From: Myxococcales bacterium
GTDB lineage: Bacteria > Myxococcota_A > Polyangia > Polyangiales > Ga0077539
Length of the DNA stretch: 64,000 bases
Direction: 5' to 3'
NCBI GenBank assembly: GCA_013298625.1
Contig: JAAFIF010000003.1
Location: forward strand, 1-64,000
Part shown: positions 43,035 to 51,531 of the stretch, piece by piece
Layout: each line of letters opens with the position of its first letter
Position numbering within the stretch: the stretch's first letter is position 1
Translations under genes and position numbers: made by a program
Notes under the pieces: model-generated
Database searches by the model: none
What the model was told of the DNA's origin: nothing
What the model saw: only the letters and a program-made list of their open reading frames with translations

Positions 43035-43141
43035 GGGACGGTGTTCAATCGTTCACGAACTCGGCGCTTCGGGAGCCACGGTGACCACAGTCGGTGTCTC
43101 GCGGGGTTATCCCGGTTTCTTGAACTATTGAACACCGTCCC
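43035..43141. mobile_element. 107-bp MITE/REP-like palindromic element
   Basis: GGGACGGTGTTCAAT (43035-49) and ATTGAACACCGTCCC (43127-41) are a perfect 15-bp inverted repeat. Beyond it, GTTCACGAAC pairs imperfectly with GTTTCTTGAAC, so the whole element can fold into one long hairpin. It fills the gap between two convergent genes. I associate GGGACGGTGTTCA-type ends with REP-associated transposase elements in related bacteria, but this comes from memory, not from a search. No target duplication is visible. Confidence 0.7.
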
Positions 43142-43145
43142 TGCG

Positions 43146-43772
43146 TCACCAGCGCACGGTCGGCCGCACCAGCCCGTACAGAAACAGCCACTGCGCTTCG
43201 CTGAACCGGCGCCCTGGCTCTCTCGCCAACGAGCGCCCCACGCCGCCGTCGCACGCGACGCCTTCGGCCCGCAGCCCTGCGTCGCGCGCGATCACCACGG
43301 CTCGGCCCAAGTGGTATCCGTCGCTCACGATCAGCGCTGACTTGATTGTGTGTGCGCGCAGCGCGGGGGCCAAGAACCGAAGGTTCTCGACGGTGTTGTG
43401 CGATCGCTCTTCGACGATCACTCGCTCTGAAGAGACCCCGTGCCGAATCAACCACCGCGCCGACGCGACGCCCTCGGCCAACGGGTGCTCGTGTGATCCT
43501 CGGCCGACCCCGCCGGTCGTCGCGATCCACTGCACCCTCCCTCGTTGATAGAGCTCAAGCGCCGCGCGCAGGCGCCGTTCGAGCACGGGGCTCGGGCGCG
43601 AGTGGCCCCACACCGCCGCGCCGAGCACGATGGCGCAGTCCGCGTTGGTGCTGGAATCCGCCTCGCGAAACGCGCTCACTCGCACGAGGCACTCGGCGTA
43701 CGCGAGGGCGCACCAGGCGCAGGGCGCTCCGATGGCGACGGCGACGACGAGCGCGAGCGAGGCGCGGCGCAT
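43146..43772 (-). CDS. SanA/YdcF-like DUF218 protein
   Basis: The 208-residue protein has an N-terminal membrane anchor or signal (residues 3-26). A DUF218 domain follows: CAIVLGAAVWG, PSPVLERRLRAALELYQRG, IATTGGVGRGSHEHPLAEGVASARWLIRHGV, EERSHNTVENLRF and SALIVSDGYHLGRAVVIARDAGLRAEG. All five family blocks are present. Members such as SanA and ElyC affect envelope barrier function and lipid-carrier metabolism, and face the periplasm. It follows a lipoprotein gene by 7 bp on the same strand and is probably part of the ccm-type operon. The exact activity is unknown. Confidence 0.9.
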   Translation of the reverse strand: MRRASLALVVAVAIGAPCAWCALAYAECLVRVSAFREADSSTNADCAIVLGAAVWGHSRPSPVLERRLRAALELYQRGRVQWIATTGGVGRGSHEHPLAEGVASARWLIRHGVSSERVIVEERSHNTVENLRFLAPALRAHTIKSALIVSDGYHLGRAVVIARDAGLRAEGVACDGGVGRSLAREPGRRFSEAQWLFLYGLVRPTVRW

Positions 43773-43779
43773 CGGGCGC

Positions 43780-44529
43780 TCACTCCAGGACCAGCGGCTC
43801 GAAGATCCACTCGCCGATGCCCTCGCTGTGGCCTTCGATGCCGTAGGTCCCGCGCAGGCCGAAGCGAGAGGGGCGCAGCGAGGCGCGGCCGCGGGCCACG
43901 GTGGTCCCGTCGTTGGTCTCGGTCCACTCGAGCTCGAGCGTCCCGTCCGCGCTCACCGTGCCCTGAAACGATCCGTCCCGAGACCCTCCGCCCGATTGAT
44001 ACTGGTACACGCCGCGCCATCGGCCGTCGGGGTCGCGCGTGAGGCGGGTCTCCGCGGCCATTCCGAACGGGAGGCCCGTCCAGCGAGCGAGCCACACGCC
44101 CGGTCGCACGACGCTGTCGCCCATCGGCGCGCGCAGGATCTCGACGGTGTGCCCTTCGCGGTCGCTTCCGACGTAGCGCGCGCCGTTGCCCTCGCGCCGC
44201 AGGGTCACCTCGCGGTCGCGCGCGCCGATCGCTTGGGTTACTCCGCGCTCGAACAATCGCAGCGCGAGCGACCCGTCCGCGCGCACAGCGCCTTCGAGCT
44301 CGCCGTCCCACGGCTGTGCCGAGTACGACCCGCGCACGCGCGCCCCGTCGCTCTCGATGGACAGCCGCACGCGCATCCCCTCTGGGACGTCCGCGATCCG
44401 CGCCCAATAGTGCCCGTTGGCGGGGGCCAACGACCGCTGCGCCACCGCAGCGCGACCGCTTCGATGCGCGCGACGACAGCCCGTCGACGCGAGCGAGAGC
44501 GCTGCGACGAGCAGCAGCGCGCGGGTCAT
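43780..44529 (-). CDS. Lipoprotein of unknown function
   Basis: The 249-residue protein begins with a lipoprotein signal (lipobox ASTGC near residue 18). The mature part is beta-rich, with repeated GxYxG-type strands: RVRGSYSAQPWDGELEGAV, RWRGVYQYQSGGGSRDGSFQGTV and RFGLRGTYGIEGHSEG. This suggests two or three lipocalin- or sheet-like repeats. I recognise no family. Its start codon overlaps the stop codon of the 41-residue membrane-protein gene by four bases, so translation is coupled. The DUF218 gene follows after 7 bp. It probably faces the periplasm from the inner or outer membrane. Confidence 0.65.
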   Translation of the reverse strand: MTRALLLVAALSLASTGCRRAHRSGRAAVAQRSLAPANGHYWARIADVPEGMRVRLSIESDGARVRGSYSAQPWDGELEGAVRADGSLALRLFERGVTQAIGARDREVTLRREGNGARYVGSDREGHTVEILRAPMGDSVVRPGVWLARWTGLPFGMAAETRLTRDPDGRWRGVYQYQSGGGSRDGSFQGTVSADGTLELEWTETNDGTTVARGRASLRPSRFGLRGTYGIEGHSEGIGEWIFEPLVLE

Positions 44530-44651
44530 CTCTTGCGGGCCTCGCGGCGCTTCTGCTCCGCTTCGCGCGCGGACTTTCCGCCGAAGACCCAGCCGAACGC
44601 GAGGCCCAACAAGAACACCCCTGGGATGAAGATCACGTGCTCGATGGTCAC
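44526..44651 (-). CDS. 41-residue single-pass membrane protein
   Basis: This small gene starts at GTG 44651 and ends with TGA overlapping the next start codon (ATGA). The product has one hydrophobic segment, VIFIPGVFLLGLAFGWVFGG, then a short charged tail rich in Arg, Lys and Glu. Its position between a CcmD-like gene and a lipoprotein gene, the start/stop overlap and the preserved frame support a real gene. It may be a small subunit or regulator of the cytochrome c maturation proteins upstream, but no family is known to me. Confidence 0.6.
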   Translation of the reverse strand: MTIEHVIFIPGVFLLGLAFGWVFGGKSAREAEQKRREARKR

Positions 44652-44658
44652 CGGGCGC

Positions 44659-45126
44659 TCACGCTCCCTTCTCTTCTGCGCGCTTCGCGAGGATCTTCTC
44701 GAGCTCGTCGATCTGCGCGCCGAGCGCCGCGTTTTTGCGGCCGATCATGAAGGCGTACGCGCCGAGCAAGAGCAAGATCACCGCGTACGCCGCGGCGAGG
44801 ATGGGCCCGCCCGGAATCGTGTCGCGGCACTCTCCGCCGCCCGCGCTGAAGGCCATCGAGCGCGAGGCCGCTGGGTCGTTGCTCAGGCCCTGCGCCGTCA
44901 CCTGCGCGTGCGGCGGAACGCTCTCTCCCGGCAGCGCCGCCAGCGCTGTCCCTCCAGGCGCTTCGCTGGGGCGATCCGCGACCCCGACGGGGTGCGGGCT
45001 GCTCGGCGCCGCTGCGACCGCGGCGTCGGCGTTGGCGCCTGCGTCTTGCGCAAACGCGTCAGCGGGAGCCATCGAGGCCAGCGCGGCGCAGAGCGAGAGG
45101 GCTGCGAGGGGGTGCTTGTGATTCAT
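44659..45126 (-). CDS. Exported CcmD-like membrane protein
   Basis: The 155-residue protein starts at ATG 45126 with a signal peptide (ALSLCAALASMAPADAFAQ). An Ala/Pro/Asp-rich linker of about 75 residues follows. The C-terminal 45 residues, AAYAVILLLLGAYAFMIGRKNAALGAQIDELEKIL, form one transmembrane helix with a coiled, charged end. This is the CcmD pattern: a small helix associated with the heme handling protein CcmC. The linked CcmC gene lies 5 bp upstream, which supports the call; without that context it would be weak. CcmD normally lacks such a long exported extension. Function: release of heme-CcmE from the CcmABC complex. Confidence 0.65.
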   Translation of the reverse strand: MNHKHPLAALSLCAALASMAPADAFAQDAGANADAAVAAAPSSPHPVGVADRPSEAPGGTALAALPGESVPPHAQVTAQGLSNDPAASRSMAFSAGGGECRDTIPGGPILAAAYAVILLLLGAYAFMIGRKNAALGAQIDELEKILAKRAEEKGA

Positions 45127-45131
45127 GGCGC

Positions 45132-45866
45132 TCACGAAGGGGCTCGTTGGTTGTCTGTGTGATCGTCGTCGTCGAGGAGACCGAGCGCAGAGGCCTCGGC
45201 GAAGAGGGCCTCGACGCGCGTGGCGTTCTTCACCATCTGGTAGCGCAACGCGATGATCCCGAACACGGCGACGCTGAACGCGATGAAGCTCATCCCGAGC
45301 GTCGCGCCCATCGCTGGGGCCAGACCGCCTCCCTGACGAGTGATGACCGTCGGGTGTTGTCCGCGCCAGAGCTGAACCGAATAGTGGATCACCGGCATGA
45401 GCGCGGTCCCGACCACCGAGAGCGCGGCGGCGAAGCGCTTCTCGCCCTCTCCGCCGGACGACCGAAGCACGACGTAGGCGACGACGATCAGCGCGCACAA
45501 GAGCGTGGTCGTGAGGCGCGGGTCCCAGACCCAGGGGGTGCCCCAGGCCTTCCATCCCCAGAGGGGTCCCGTCCCCATGACGATGGCCGCGAAGACCAGC
45601 GCGAGCTCGCCGCCCGCTTGCGCGAGGGCGTCCCAGAGGTCCGCGCTCTCTTCGTTGCGCTGCCAGAGATAGAACAGCGATCCCACGCAGCACACGCCGA
45701 TGCTGAGATACATCGAGTACGCCGAGGGGACGTGAAAGTAGAAGATCTTCTGCGTCAGGCAGCCCGCGTCGCACTGCGCGACGGGCGCGTACCAGAACGC
45801 CATCAACAGCGCGGCTGCCAGCGAGACGAATCCGATCGCTGCCGCCACGGGAGGCCAGGACTTCAT
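45132..45866 (-). CDS. ccmC: Heme-handling membrane protein CcmC
   Basis: The 244-residue protein has six hydrophobic helices. Its central periplasmic loop has GPLWGWKAWGTPWVWDPRLTTTLLCALI, the tryptophan-rich heme-binding WWD-type motif of CcmC. FYFHVPSAYSMYLSIG, upstream of it, contains the conserved histidine that ligates heme, and PVIHYSVQLWRGQHPTV has the second. CcmC delivers heme to CcmE in cytochrome c maturation. The ATG at 45866 was chosen over GTG 45884 because it begins directly before the first helix. The CcmD-like gene is next downstream; CcmA, CcmB, CcmE and CcmF are not in the window. Confidence 0.9.
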   Translation of the reverse strand: MKSWPPVAAAIGFVSLAAALLMAFWYAPVAQCDAGCLTQKIFYFHVPSAYSMYLSIGVCCVGSLFYLWQRNEESADLWDALAQAGGELALVFAAIVMGTGPLWGWKAWGTPWVWDPRLTTTLLCALIVVAYVVLRSSGGEGEKRFAAALSVVGTALMPVIHYSVQLWRGQHPTVITRQGGGLAPAMGATLGMSFIAFSVAVFGIIALRYQMVKNATRVEALFAEASALGLLDDDDHTDNQRAPS

Positions 45867-45889
45867 CGGCGCGGAACCTAGCACATGGA

Positions 45890-48800
45890 TTATGGCTCCT
45901 GTCGTGGCCGCAAGAACATCCGCAGGACCGCGGGGAGCAAGAGCAGTCCGAGCAGCGTGGACGAGACCAGCCCGCCGATCACGACCGTGGCGAGCGGGCG
46001 CTGCACTTCGGAGCCCGCAGAGTTGGACAGCGCCATCGGAAGAAATCCCAGCGCGGCGACAGAGGCGGTCAGCAGCAGCGGTCGAAGCACCTCGGCCGCG
46101 CCGTGCGAGATCGCGTCGTCGAGCGATTCTCCCTCAGTGATTCTGCGGTGAACCTCGCTGGCCATCACGACGCCGTTGAGGACGGCGATGCCGCAGAGGG
46201 CGATCATTCCGACCGCCGCGGGGATGCTGAAGGCCATCGAGCGCACGGCCAGCGCGACGACGCCGCCGACGAGCGCGAACGGAACGCACGAGAACACCGC
46301 GAGCGCGTAGCGCGCGTTGCGAAAGAGCGCGTAGAGCATCGCGACGATGATCGCGAGGCTCACCGGGACGAGCATCCCGAGGCGCTCTTGCGCGCGCTGA
46401 AAGTTCTCGAACTGCCCCGCCCATGTGATCGAGTACCCAGCGGGCGTGCGCACCTCGCGCTCGACCGCGGCGCGCGCTTCTTCGACGAAGCTCACGAGGT
46501 CGCGGCCGCGGAGGTTGACCTCGACGCTGATCCTGCGCTGGCGATTGCTGCGACGGATTTGGGCGACGCCCTCGTTCTCTTCGATGCTCGCGAGCTGCGC
46601 GAGCGGGATGAGCTGGCCGTCGCGCGTTCCGATCGGGAGGTCGGGCAGGCGGTTGGCGCTCGGGCCAGGCGCGAGCAGGACGCGCAGGTCGAACCGTCGC
46701 GGGCCCTCGAAGATCGCGCCCACTTCGCGGCCCATGCGCGCGGCTTCGACGGCGCCGAGGATGTCCTCGGTGGCGATGGCGTACCGCGCTGCGCGGCGAC
46801 GATCGACGCGCACCGAGAGCATGGGCAGGCCGACTGCCCGCTCGACGCGGACGTCTCCGGCCCCGCGGACGCGACGGACGACCTGGCCGACGCGCATCCC
46901 GATGTCCGTCAGCACCTGCATGTCTTCGCCGTTGATGTTGATGGCGATGTCCGCAGGCGAGTCGGAGATCATGTCGTTGGTCTTGTCCTCGATGGGCTGC
47001 GAGACCGAGGCGAAGGTCGAGGGGATCTCGCGTTCGACCGCTTCTTTGAAGAGGTTTCGCAGCGCGACGGGGTCCTGCGTCGTGCGCCACTCGCTGCGCG
47101 GACGGAGGTGGACCAGGATGTCCGTGTTGTCCATGCCGACAGGGTCGAGGGCGACCTCGGCGCGGCCGGTGGTTCCCAGGGTGGTCATCACCTCGGGAAA
47201 CCGTCGAAGCACGGTCTCGGCCGCGAGGTCGAGCCTGCGCGCCTCGGTGGGTCCGACGCTCGGGATGCGACGGATGCGCACGTACACGTCGCCTTCGTCG
47301 ATGCGCGGGACGAAGTCTGCGCCGAGCGATCCAGCGACGGGCACGACGCTGAGCGCGAGCGCCATCGACGCGAGCAAGACCCAGAGCCTGCGGCCGAGCA
47401 CCCACTGCACGACGCGCTGATATCTCCCCGGTTTTTCAGGGTCCGAGTGGTGGTGTCCCTTCACGGTGGACGGGCCCAAGAAGGTCACTGCGGCCGCGGG
47501 AAACACCACCAGCGCGAACACGAGCGAGCCGCCCAGGGCGAGAGCCATGGTGGCGGCCATGGGGCGAAACATCTTTCCCTCGACGCCGCGCAGCGAGAGC
47601 AGCGGGAGGTAGACGAGCAAGATGATCGCGACCGCGAAGACCACCGGCGTCGCGACCCTGTGAATCGCGCGGCGAACGTTCTCTCTCACCTGCTCGGGGT
47701 CGTCCGATGATCGCACCGCGAGCGCCGCGATCACCGCTTCGAGCATCACGATCGGGCCGTCGACCAAGAAGCCGAAATCGATCGCGCCGAGGGACATCAA
47801 GTTGCCCGTGATGTCGAGCGCGAGCATCCCGAAGATCGCGATCGACATCGAGAACGGAATGCCCAACGTCACCAGCAGCGCGCCGCGCGGCGTGCGCAGA
47901 AACGCCAAGATCACCAGCGAGACGAGCAGCGCTCCCTCGACGAGGTTGGTCCCGACGGTCTTGAGCGTCCTGTCGATGAACTGCTTGCGGTCGTAGACGG
48001 TCTCGATCCTCGCGCCCGCGGGCAGCGTGCGCTGAACTTCGGCGAGCTTGTCGTGCAGCGCCGCGACGACGGTGCGCGAGTTTTGTCCGGCCAGCATGAG
48101 CACCAGCGCGCAGACGACCTCGCCGCGTCCGTCCTGCGTGACCACGCCCTGCGCGAGCGCCGCGCCGACGCGGACTTCGGCGAGGTGTCGGACGAGGACG
48201 GGCGTTCCGTCGCGGCCGGCGCTCACGACGACGTCGCGAATGTCATCGAGCGTGCGCAGCTGGCCTTCTCCGCGCAGGACGTACATCTCTGCGCCGCGCT
48301 CGACGTAGCCGCCTCCCACGTTGACGTTGTCCCTCGCGAGCGCCTGAAACACCTGCGAGAGCGTGACCCTGTGCGACTGCATCCGCGCGGGGTCGAGCAC
48401 GACCTCGTACTGCTGCTTGGCGCCGCCGAAGGAGTTGACCTCGATGATCCCTGGGACGCTCTGGATCGCCGGACCGATGTCCCAGTCGAGCATCGTGCGG
48501 AGCTGCATCGGCGAGTGCCGGTCGCTCTTCAGGACGAACTGGTAGATCTCTCCGAGGCCGGTCGTCACGGGGCCGAGCTCTGGGCGCCCGTATTGCGCGG
48601 GGATTTCGCCTTCGATCGTGCGCAGTCGCTCGAAGACGAGCTGCCTCGCGAACCACGGGTCCGTGCCTTCTTTGAAGATCACCGTGACCGCGGAGGTCCC
48701 TTCGCGCGTGATCGATCGCACCTCGTCGAGCGCAGGCAATCCAGTCAGCCCGCGCTCGACGGGGCGCGTGACGAAGCGCTCCATCTCTTCTGCCGTGAGG

Positions 48801-48964
48801 CCAGGGGTGTCGGTGAGCACCTGCACCTGCACGTTGGTCAGGTCCGGAACCGCGTCGATCGGGAGCCGCTGCGCCGCGAACACCCCCGCGATCAGCACCA
48901 GCGCCGCGAACGCGAGCACCGCGTATCGGCTGCGAATCGAGCGGTCGATCCATGCGTTGAGCAT
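45890..48964 (-). CDS. Heavy-metal efflux RND transporter, CzcA/CusA type
   Basis: The 1024-residue inner-membrane pump has twelve hydrophobic helices and two large periplasmic loops. It belongs to the HME branch of RND transporters. DAVPDLTNVQVQVLTDTPGLTAEEMERFVT at the N-terminus, MSLGAIDFGFLVDGPIVMLEA near the fourth helix and a late ITWAGQFENFQRAQERL are CzcA/CusA hallmarks. It expels divalent or monovalent metal ions using the proton gradient. Metal specificity (Co/Zn/Cd, Cu/Ag or Ni) is not assignable with confidence; the acidic DFG..VD motif favours the divalent group. It is the third gene of a coupled operon after the outer-membrane and adaptor genes. Confidence 0.93.
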   Translation of the reverse strand: MLNAWIDRSIRSRYAVLAFAALVLIAGVFAAQRLPIDAVPDLTNVQVQVLTDTPGLTAEEMERFVTRPVERGLTGLPALDEVRSITREGTSAVTVIFKEGTDPWFARQLVFERLRTIEGEIPAQYGRPELGPVTTGLGEIYQFVLKSDRHSPMQLRTMLDWDIGPAIQSVPGIIEVNSFGGAKQQYEVVLDPARMQSHRVTLSQVFQALARDNVNVGGGYVERGAEMYVLRGEGQLRTLDDIRDVVVSAGRDGTPVLVRHLAEVRVGAALAQGVVTQDGRGEVVCALVLMLAGQNSRTVVAALHDKLAEVQRTLPAGARIETVYDRKQFIDRTLKTVGTNLVEGALLVSLVILAFLRTPRGALLVTLGIPFSMSIAIFGMLALDITGNLMSLGAIDFGFLVDGPIVMLEAVIAALAVRSSDDPEQVRENVRRAIHRVATPVVFAVAIILLVYLPLLSLRGVEGKMFRPMAATMALALGGSLVFALVVFPAAAVTFLGPSTVKGHHHSDPEKPGRYQRVVQWVLGRRLWVLLASMALALSVVPVAGSLGADFVPRIDEGDVYVRIRRIPSVGPTEARRLDLAAETVLRRFPEVMTTLGTTGRAEVALDPVGMDNTDILVHLRPRSEWRTTQDPVALRNLFKEAVEREIPSTFASVSQPIEDKTNDMISDSPADIAININGEDMQVLTDIGMRVGQVVRRVRGAGDVRVERAVGLPMLSVRVDRRRAARYAIATEDILGAVEAARMGREVGAIFEGPRRFDLRVLLAPGPSANRLPDLPIGTRDGQLIPLAQLASIEENEGVAQIRRSNRQRRISVEVNLRGRDLVSFVEEARAAVEREVRTPAGYSITWAGQFENFQRAQERLGMLVPVSLAIIVAMLYALFRNARYALAVFSCVPFALVGGVVALAVRSMAFSIPAAVGMIALCGIAVLNGVVMASEVHRRITEGESLDDAISHGAAEVLRPLLLTASVAALGFLPMALSNSAGSEVQRPLATVVIGGLVSSTLLGLLLLPAVLRMFLRPRQEP

Positions 48965-48970
48965 CCGTGA

Positions 48971-50149
48971 TTACCTCTGCAGCTCGCTCTTGAGCGCGAA
49001 GACCCCTTCGATCGCGAGGCTCTCTCCCTCGCGCACTCCGCGGGTGAGCTCGACGCGCTCGCTGTCGCCGGCTTCGACTCCGACCGGGCGCGGCTCGAAC
49101 AGCCCGGGCTCGACCTCGACGAAGACCGTCGGTTGCCCTTCGAGCAGGACGATCGCCGAGCGCGGCACCGCGATGGCTTGCCGCACTTCTCCGCGAACGC
49201 TGATGCGCGCGGTGACGAACTGCCCCGGTCGCAGCAGCTCGTCGGGGTTGTCGACGCGCACTTCGACCTTGGCCGTGCGCGTCTCGCGGTCGATGGTCGA
49301 GTCGATTCGGGCGACGACGCCGTCGATCCTGCGCTGCCCCATGCTCTCACCGCCGATCGAGACGCGGTCACCGACGGCGATGTCGCGCAGGTTGCGCTCG
49401 AACGCGTCGAGCACGACCAACACCCGCGAGAGGTCCGCCACGCGGATCATGGTCTCGGTCGGGTCGATCACTTGTCCGACGAGCGCGTTGCGCGTGACGA
49501 CGCGACCCGCGATGGGCGCGCGCAGCGTGATGCCCGAGGACTCGTGAGAGACGTCGGCGTGGCGTCCGCCCATGGCGCGCACGCGTTGATCGACGCCGCG
49601 CAGCTCTGCGTTGAGGGTGGCGACGCGGGCGCGGGCCTCGTCGAGCTCGACGCCGGTCGCGAGCTGTTGCGTGGCCAGCGTGGCGAGTCGCGCGAACTGC
49701 GTGCGCGCTGCGGTGAGCTGAGCGCGCGCCGAGAGCGAGGCGGCGAGCAGCTCGCCGAGCGTGGGGCTCACGACGGTGAGCAGCGGATCGCCCGCGCGGA
49801 CGACGGCGCCCGAGCGCACGAATACCTGAGAAATACGGCCTGGAATGCGTCCTCCGACGTCGGCCACCCGGTCGGGGTCGAACTCGACGCTGCCGGTGAG
49901 CTCGACCGTGGGGGCGAGCGCGGCGCGCGCGATGGTCTGCATGCGCACCCCGGCGTTGGCGCGCAGCGAGTCGGGCAATCGCACGCGGACAGGCCCCTCG
50001 GGGCGAGCCGCTGCTGCGTGCGCTGGGGGCGGCGGTTGTGGAGTCCGTCGGGTGGCGACGAAGTAGCCGAGCGCGAAGCCGCTGCCGACGGTGGCGGCGA
50101 GCAGCGCGAGCGTCGCGGGCAGTGCGTTGCGGCGAGGTTGGGTGCTCAT
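48971..50149 (-). CDS. Periplasmic adaptor (membrane fusion) protein of the efflux system
   Basis: The 392-residue protein starts at ATG 50149 with an N-terminal hydrophobic anchor (LPATLALLAATVGSGFALGYFV). The adaptor layout is clear. A first half-barrel (VELTGSVEFDPDRVADVGGRIPGRISQVFVRSGAVV) is followed by a helical hairpin of about 60 residues (ASLSARAQLTAARTQF...VATLNAELRGV). A lipoyl-like return strand (ITLRAPIAGRVVTRNALVGQVI) and then a beta-barrel and membrane-proximal domain (PNELLRPGQFV-type) complete it. It links the RND pump to the outer-membrane channel. The start codon overlaps the stop of the channel gene by four bases. The RND gene follows 6 bp later. Confidence 0.92.
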   Translation of the reverse strand: MSTQPRRNALPATLALLAATVGSGFALGYFVATRRTPQPPPPAHAAAARPEGPVRVRLPDSLRANAGVRMQTIARAALAPTVELTGSVEFDPDRVADVGGRIPGRISQVFVRSGAVVRAGDPLLTVVSPTLGELLAASLSARAQLTAARTQFARLATLATQQLATGVELDEARARVATLNAELRGVDQRVRAMGGRHADVSHESSGITLRAPIAGRVVTRNALVGQVIDPTETMIRVADLSRVLVVLDAFERNLRDIAVGDRVSIGGESMGQRRIDGVVARIDSTIDRETRTAKVEVRVDNPDELLRPGQFVTARISVRGEVRQAIAVPRSAIVLLEGQPTVFVEVEPGLFEPRPVGVEAGDSERVELTRGVREGESLAIEGVFALKSELQR

Positions 50150-51411
50150 GGTGTGTTCGCGTTGCCGATGGCGCGGTCGAGTTGGACGCGTGCTCTCCAC
50201 GCGGAGCGCATCGCGTCGAGCCGTCGTTGTTGCTGCGCGTACAGCTCGTCGCGCGCGCGGAGGAGGCGGTAGGAGTCGATGGTCCCCGCGCGAAAGAGCG
50301 CTTCGGTGAGCTCGAGGGCGCGCTGCGCGGCGGGGATCGAGCGCGTTCGGAGCAGGGCGAGCTCGCTGAGCCTGAGCTCGAGCTCGGTCCACGCCGAGGC
50401 GGCCTGGTTGGCGACGGTGATCTCTGCGATCGAGCGCTGCTCGTCCGCGGCGCGCGCTTGTGCTTGTGCCGTGGCGCGCTCGCCTTGGTTCGTGAGCGAG
50501 ACGGGCAGCGACCACTGCGCGGACACGCCGAGCGAGGCGACCGAGTAGCCCTGCCACTCGACCTCAGCTGCGACGAAGAGGGGGGCGGTGGCTTCGTGGT
50601 GCAGCCGCGTCGAGCTCGCGCGCAAGCGTTGCGCGGCGGCCCGCAGGCTCGCGCCCTCGCGGCGTCGAGCGATGGCCATGCTGGCGGCGCGCTCGCGAGA
50701 GAGGCCGACGGGCATGGTGGGCTCGTCGATCGGGCTGACGGCGATGCGCTCTTCGACGGTGAGGGCGAGCAGCTCTCTCAGCCGGCCGAGGGCGGCTTCG
50801 CGTTCGCGGCGCGCGTCGAGCAGCGAGAGCTCGGAGGCGGTGAGCTCTTGCTCGGCGAGGGCGACGTCGAGCGCGGTGGCGCTCTGGGCGTCGAGCCGCG
50901 CGCGCGCTGCGCGCACGAGGGCTTCTGCGGTCTGTCTGCGTTGCTCGAACAGCGCGATGGTGGCCTGGGCGATGGCGGCGTCGCTGAAGGCTTCGCGCGC
51001 TTGCGCGCAGGCGTCGTTGAGGGCGACGTCGACGCGGTACTCCGCTTCGCGGACGGCCCAGCGGGCCTCGTCGCTCCACTGCGCGCGCGCGCCGGACAGG
51101 TCGATGGGCATCCCCAACAGCAGCGCGTACGTCGCCGCCGGAACGTCCGGAACGCCGACCATCGCTCGCACGCCGACGGTAGGGTTTCCCACCCGCGGCA
51201 GGCGCGAGAACATCGAGAGCGCGTGCGCTTCGTAGAGCGCTGTGCGCGAGCGGGCGACCTCGGGGCTGCGCTGGGCCGCGCGCGCGACGACGCGGGCCTC
51301 GGTCCACGCGCCGTCATCGACGGGGCGCGGCTGCGCGAAGGCGATCGAAGCGCTCGTGCAACAAGCGCCCGCGAGCAGCGCCAACGCTCGCGGGAGAGCA
51401 GTAGAAGCCAT
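50146..51411 (-). CDS. Outer-membrane efflux channel, CzcC/TolC family
   Basis: The 421-residue protein starts at ATG 51411 with a signal peptide ending near AFAQ. It has the TolC-family layout of two long helical hairpins: ARTALYEAHALSMFSRLPRVGNPTVG and LNDACAQAREAFSDAAIAQATIALFEQ, then a second repeat from about residue 225. RAGTIDSYRLLRARDELYAQQQRR lies near the end. It forms the trimeric outer-membrane duct. It is the first gene of the operon with its start 121 bp from the divergent response-regulator gene. The order channel-adaptor-pump matches czcCBA. Metal specificity cannot be inferred from this subunit. Confidence 0.9.
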   Translation of the reverse strand: MASTALPRALALLAGACCTSASIAFAQPRPVDDGAWTEARVVARAAQRSPEVARSRTALYEAHALSMFSRLPRVGNPTVGVRAMVGVPDVPAATYALLLGMPIDLSGARAQWSDEARWAVREAEYRVDVALNDACAQAREAFSDAAIAQATIALFEQRRQTAEALVRAARARLDAQSATALDVALAEQELTASELSLLDARREREAALGRLRELLALTVEERIAVSPIDEPTMPVGLSRERAASMAIARRREGASLRAAAQRLRASSTRLHHEATAPLFVAAEVEWQGYSVASLGVSAQWSLPVSLTNQGERATAQAQARAADEQRSIAEITVANQAASAWTELELRLSELALLRTRSIPAAQRALELTEALFRAGTIDSYRLLRARDELYAQQQRRLDAMRSAWRARVQLDRAIGNANTP

Positions 51412-51446
51412 GGGCTGAGCGGCATAGTGCGAGCGCCTCGGGGCTG

Positions 51447-51464
51447 CATGACGGCAACATGACG
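51447..51464. promoter_or_regulatory. Direct repeat CATGACG, OmpR-family response-regulator box candidate
   Basis: CATGACG occurs at 51447-53 and 51458-64, an 11-base period on the same strand. This is the spacing expected when an OmpR-type dimer binds one helical turn apart. It lies in the 120-bp divergent region between the efflux operon and its two-component system, 36 bp from the operon's first codon. Confidence 0.5.
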
Positions 51465-51531
51465 AGTTCGTAAGGTTCGCTGAGCACGCGCGAATCGCGG
51501 TGAAATCGCTGCTACAGAGAGAAGCGCAGCG

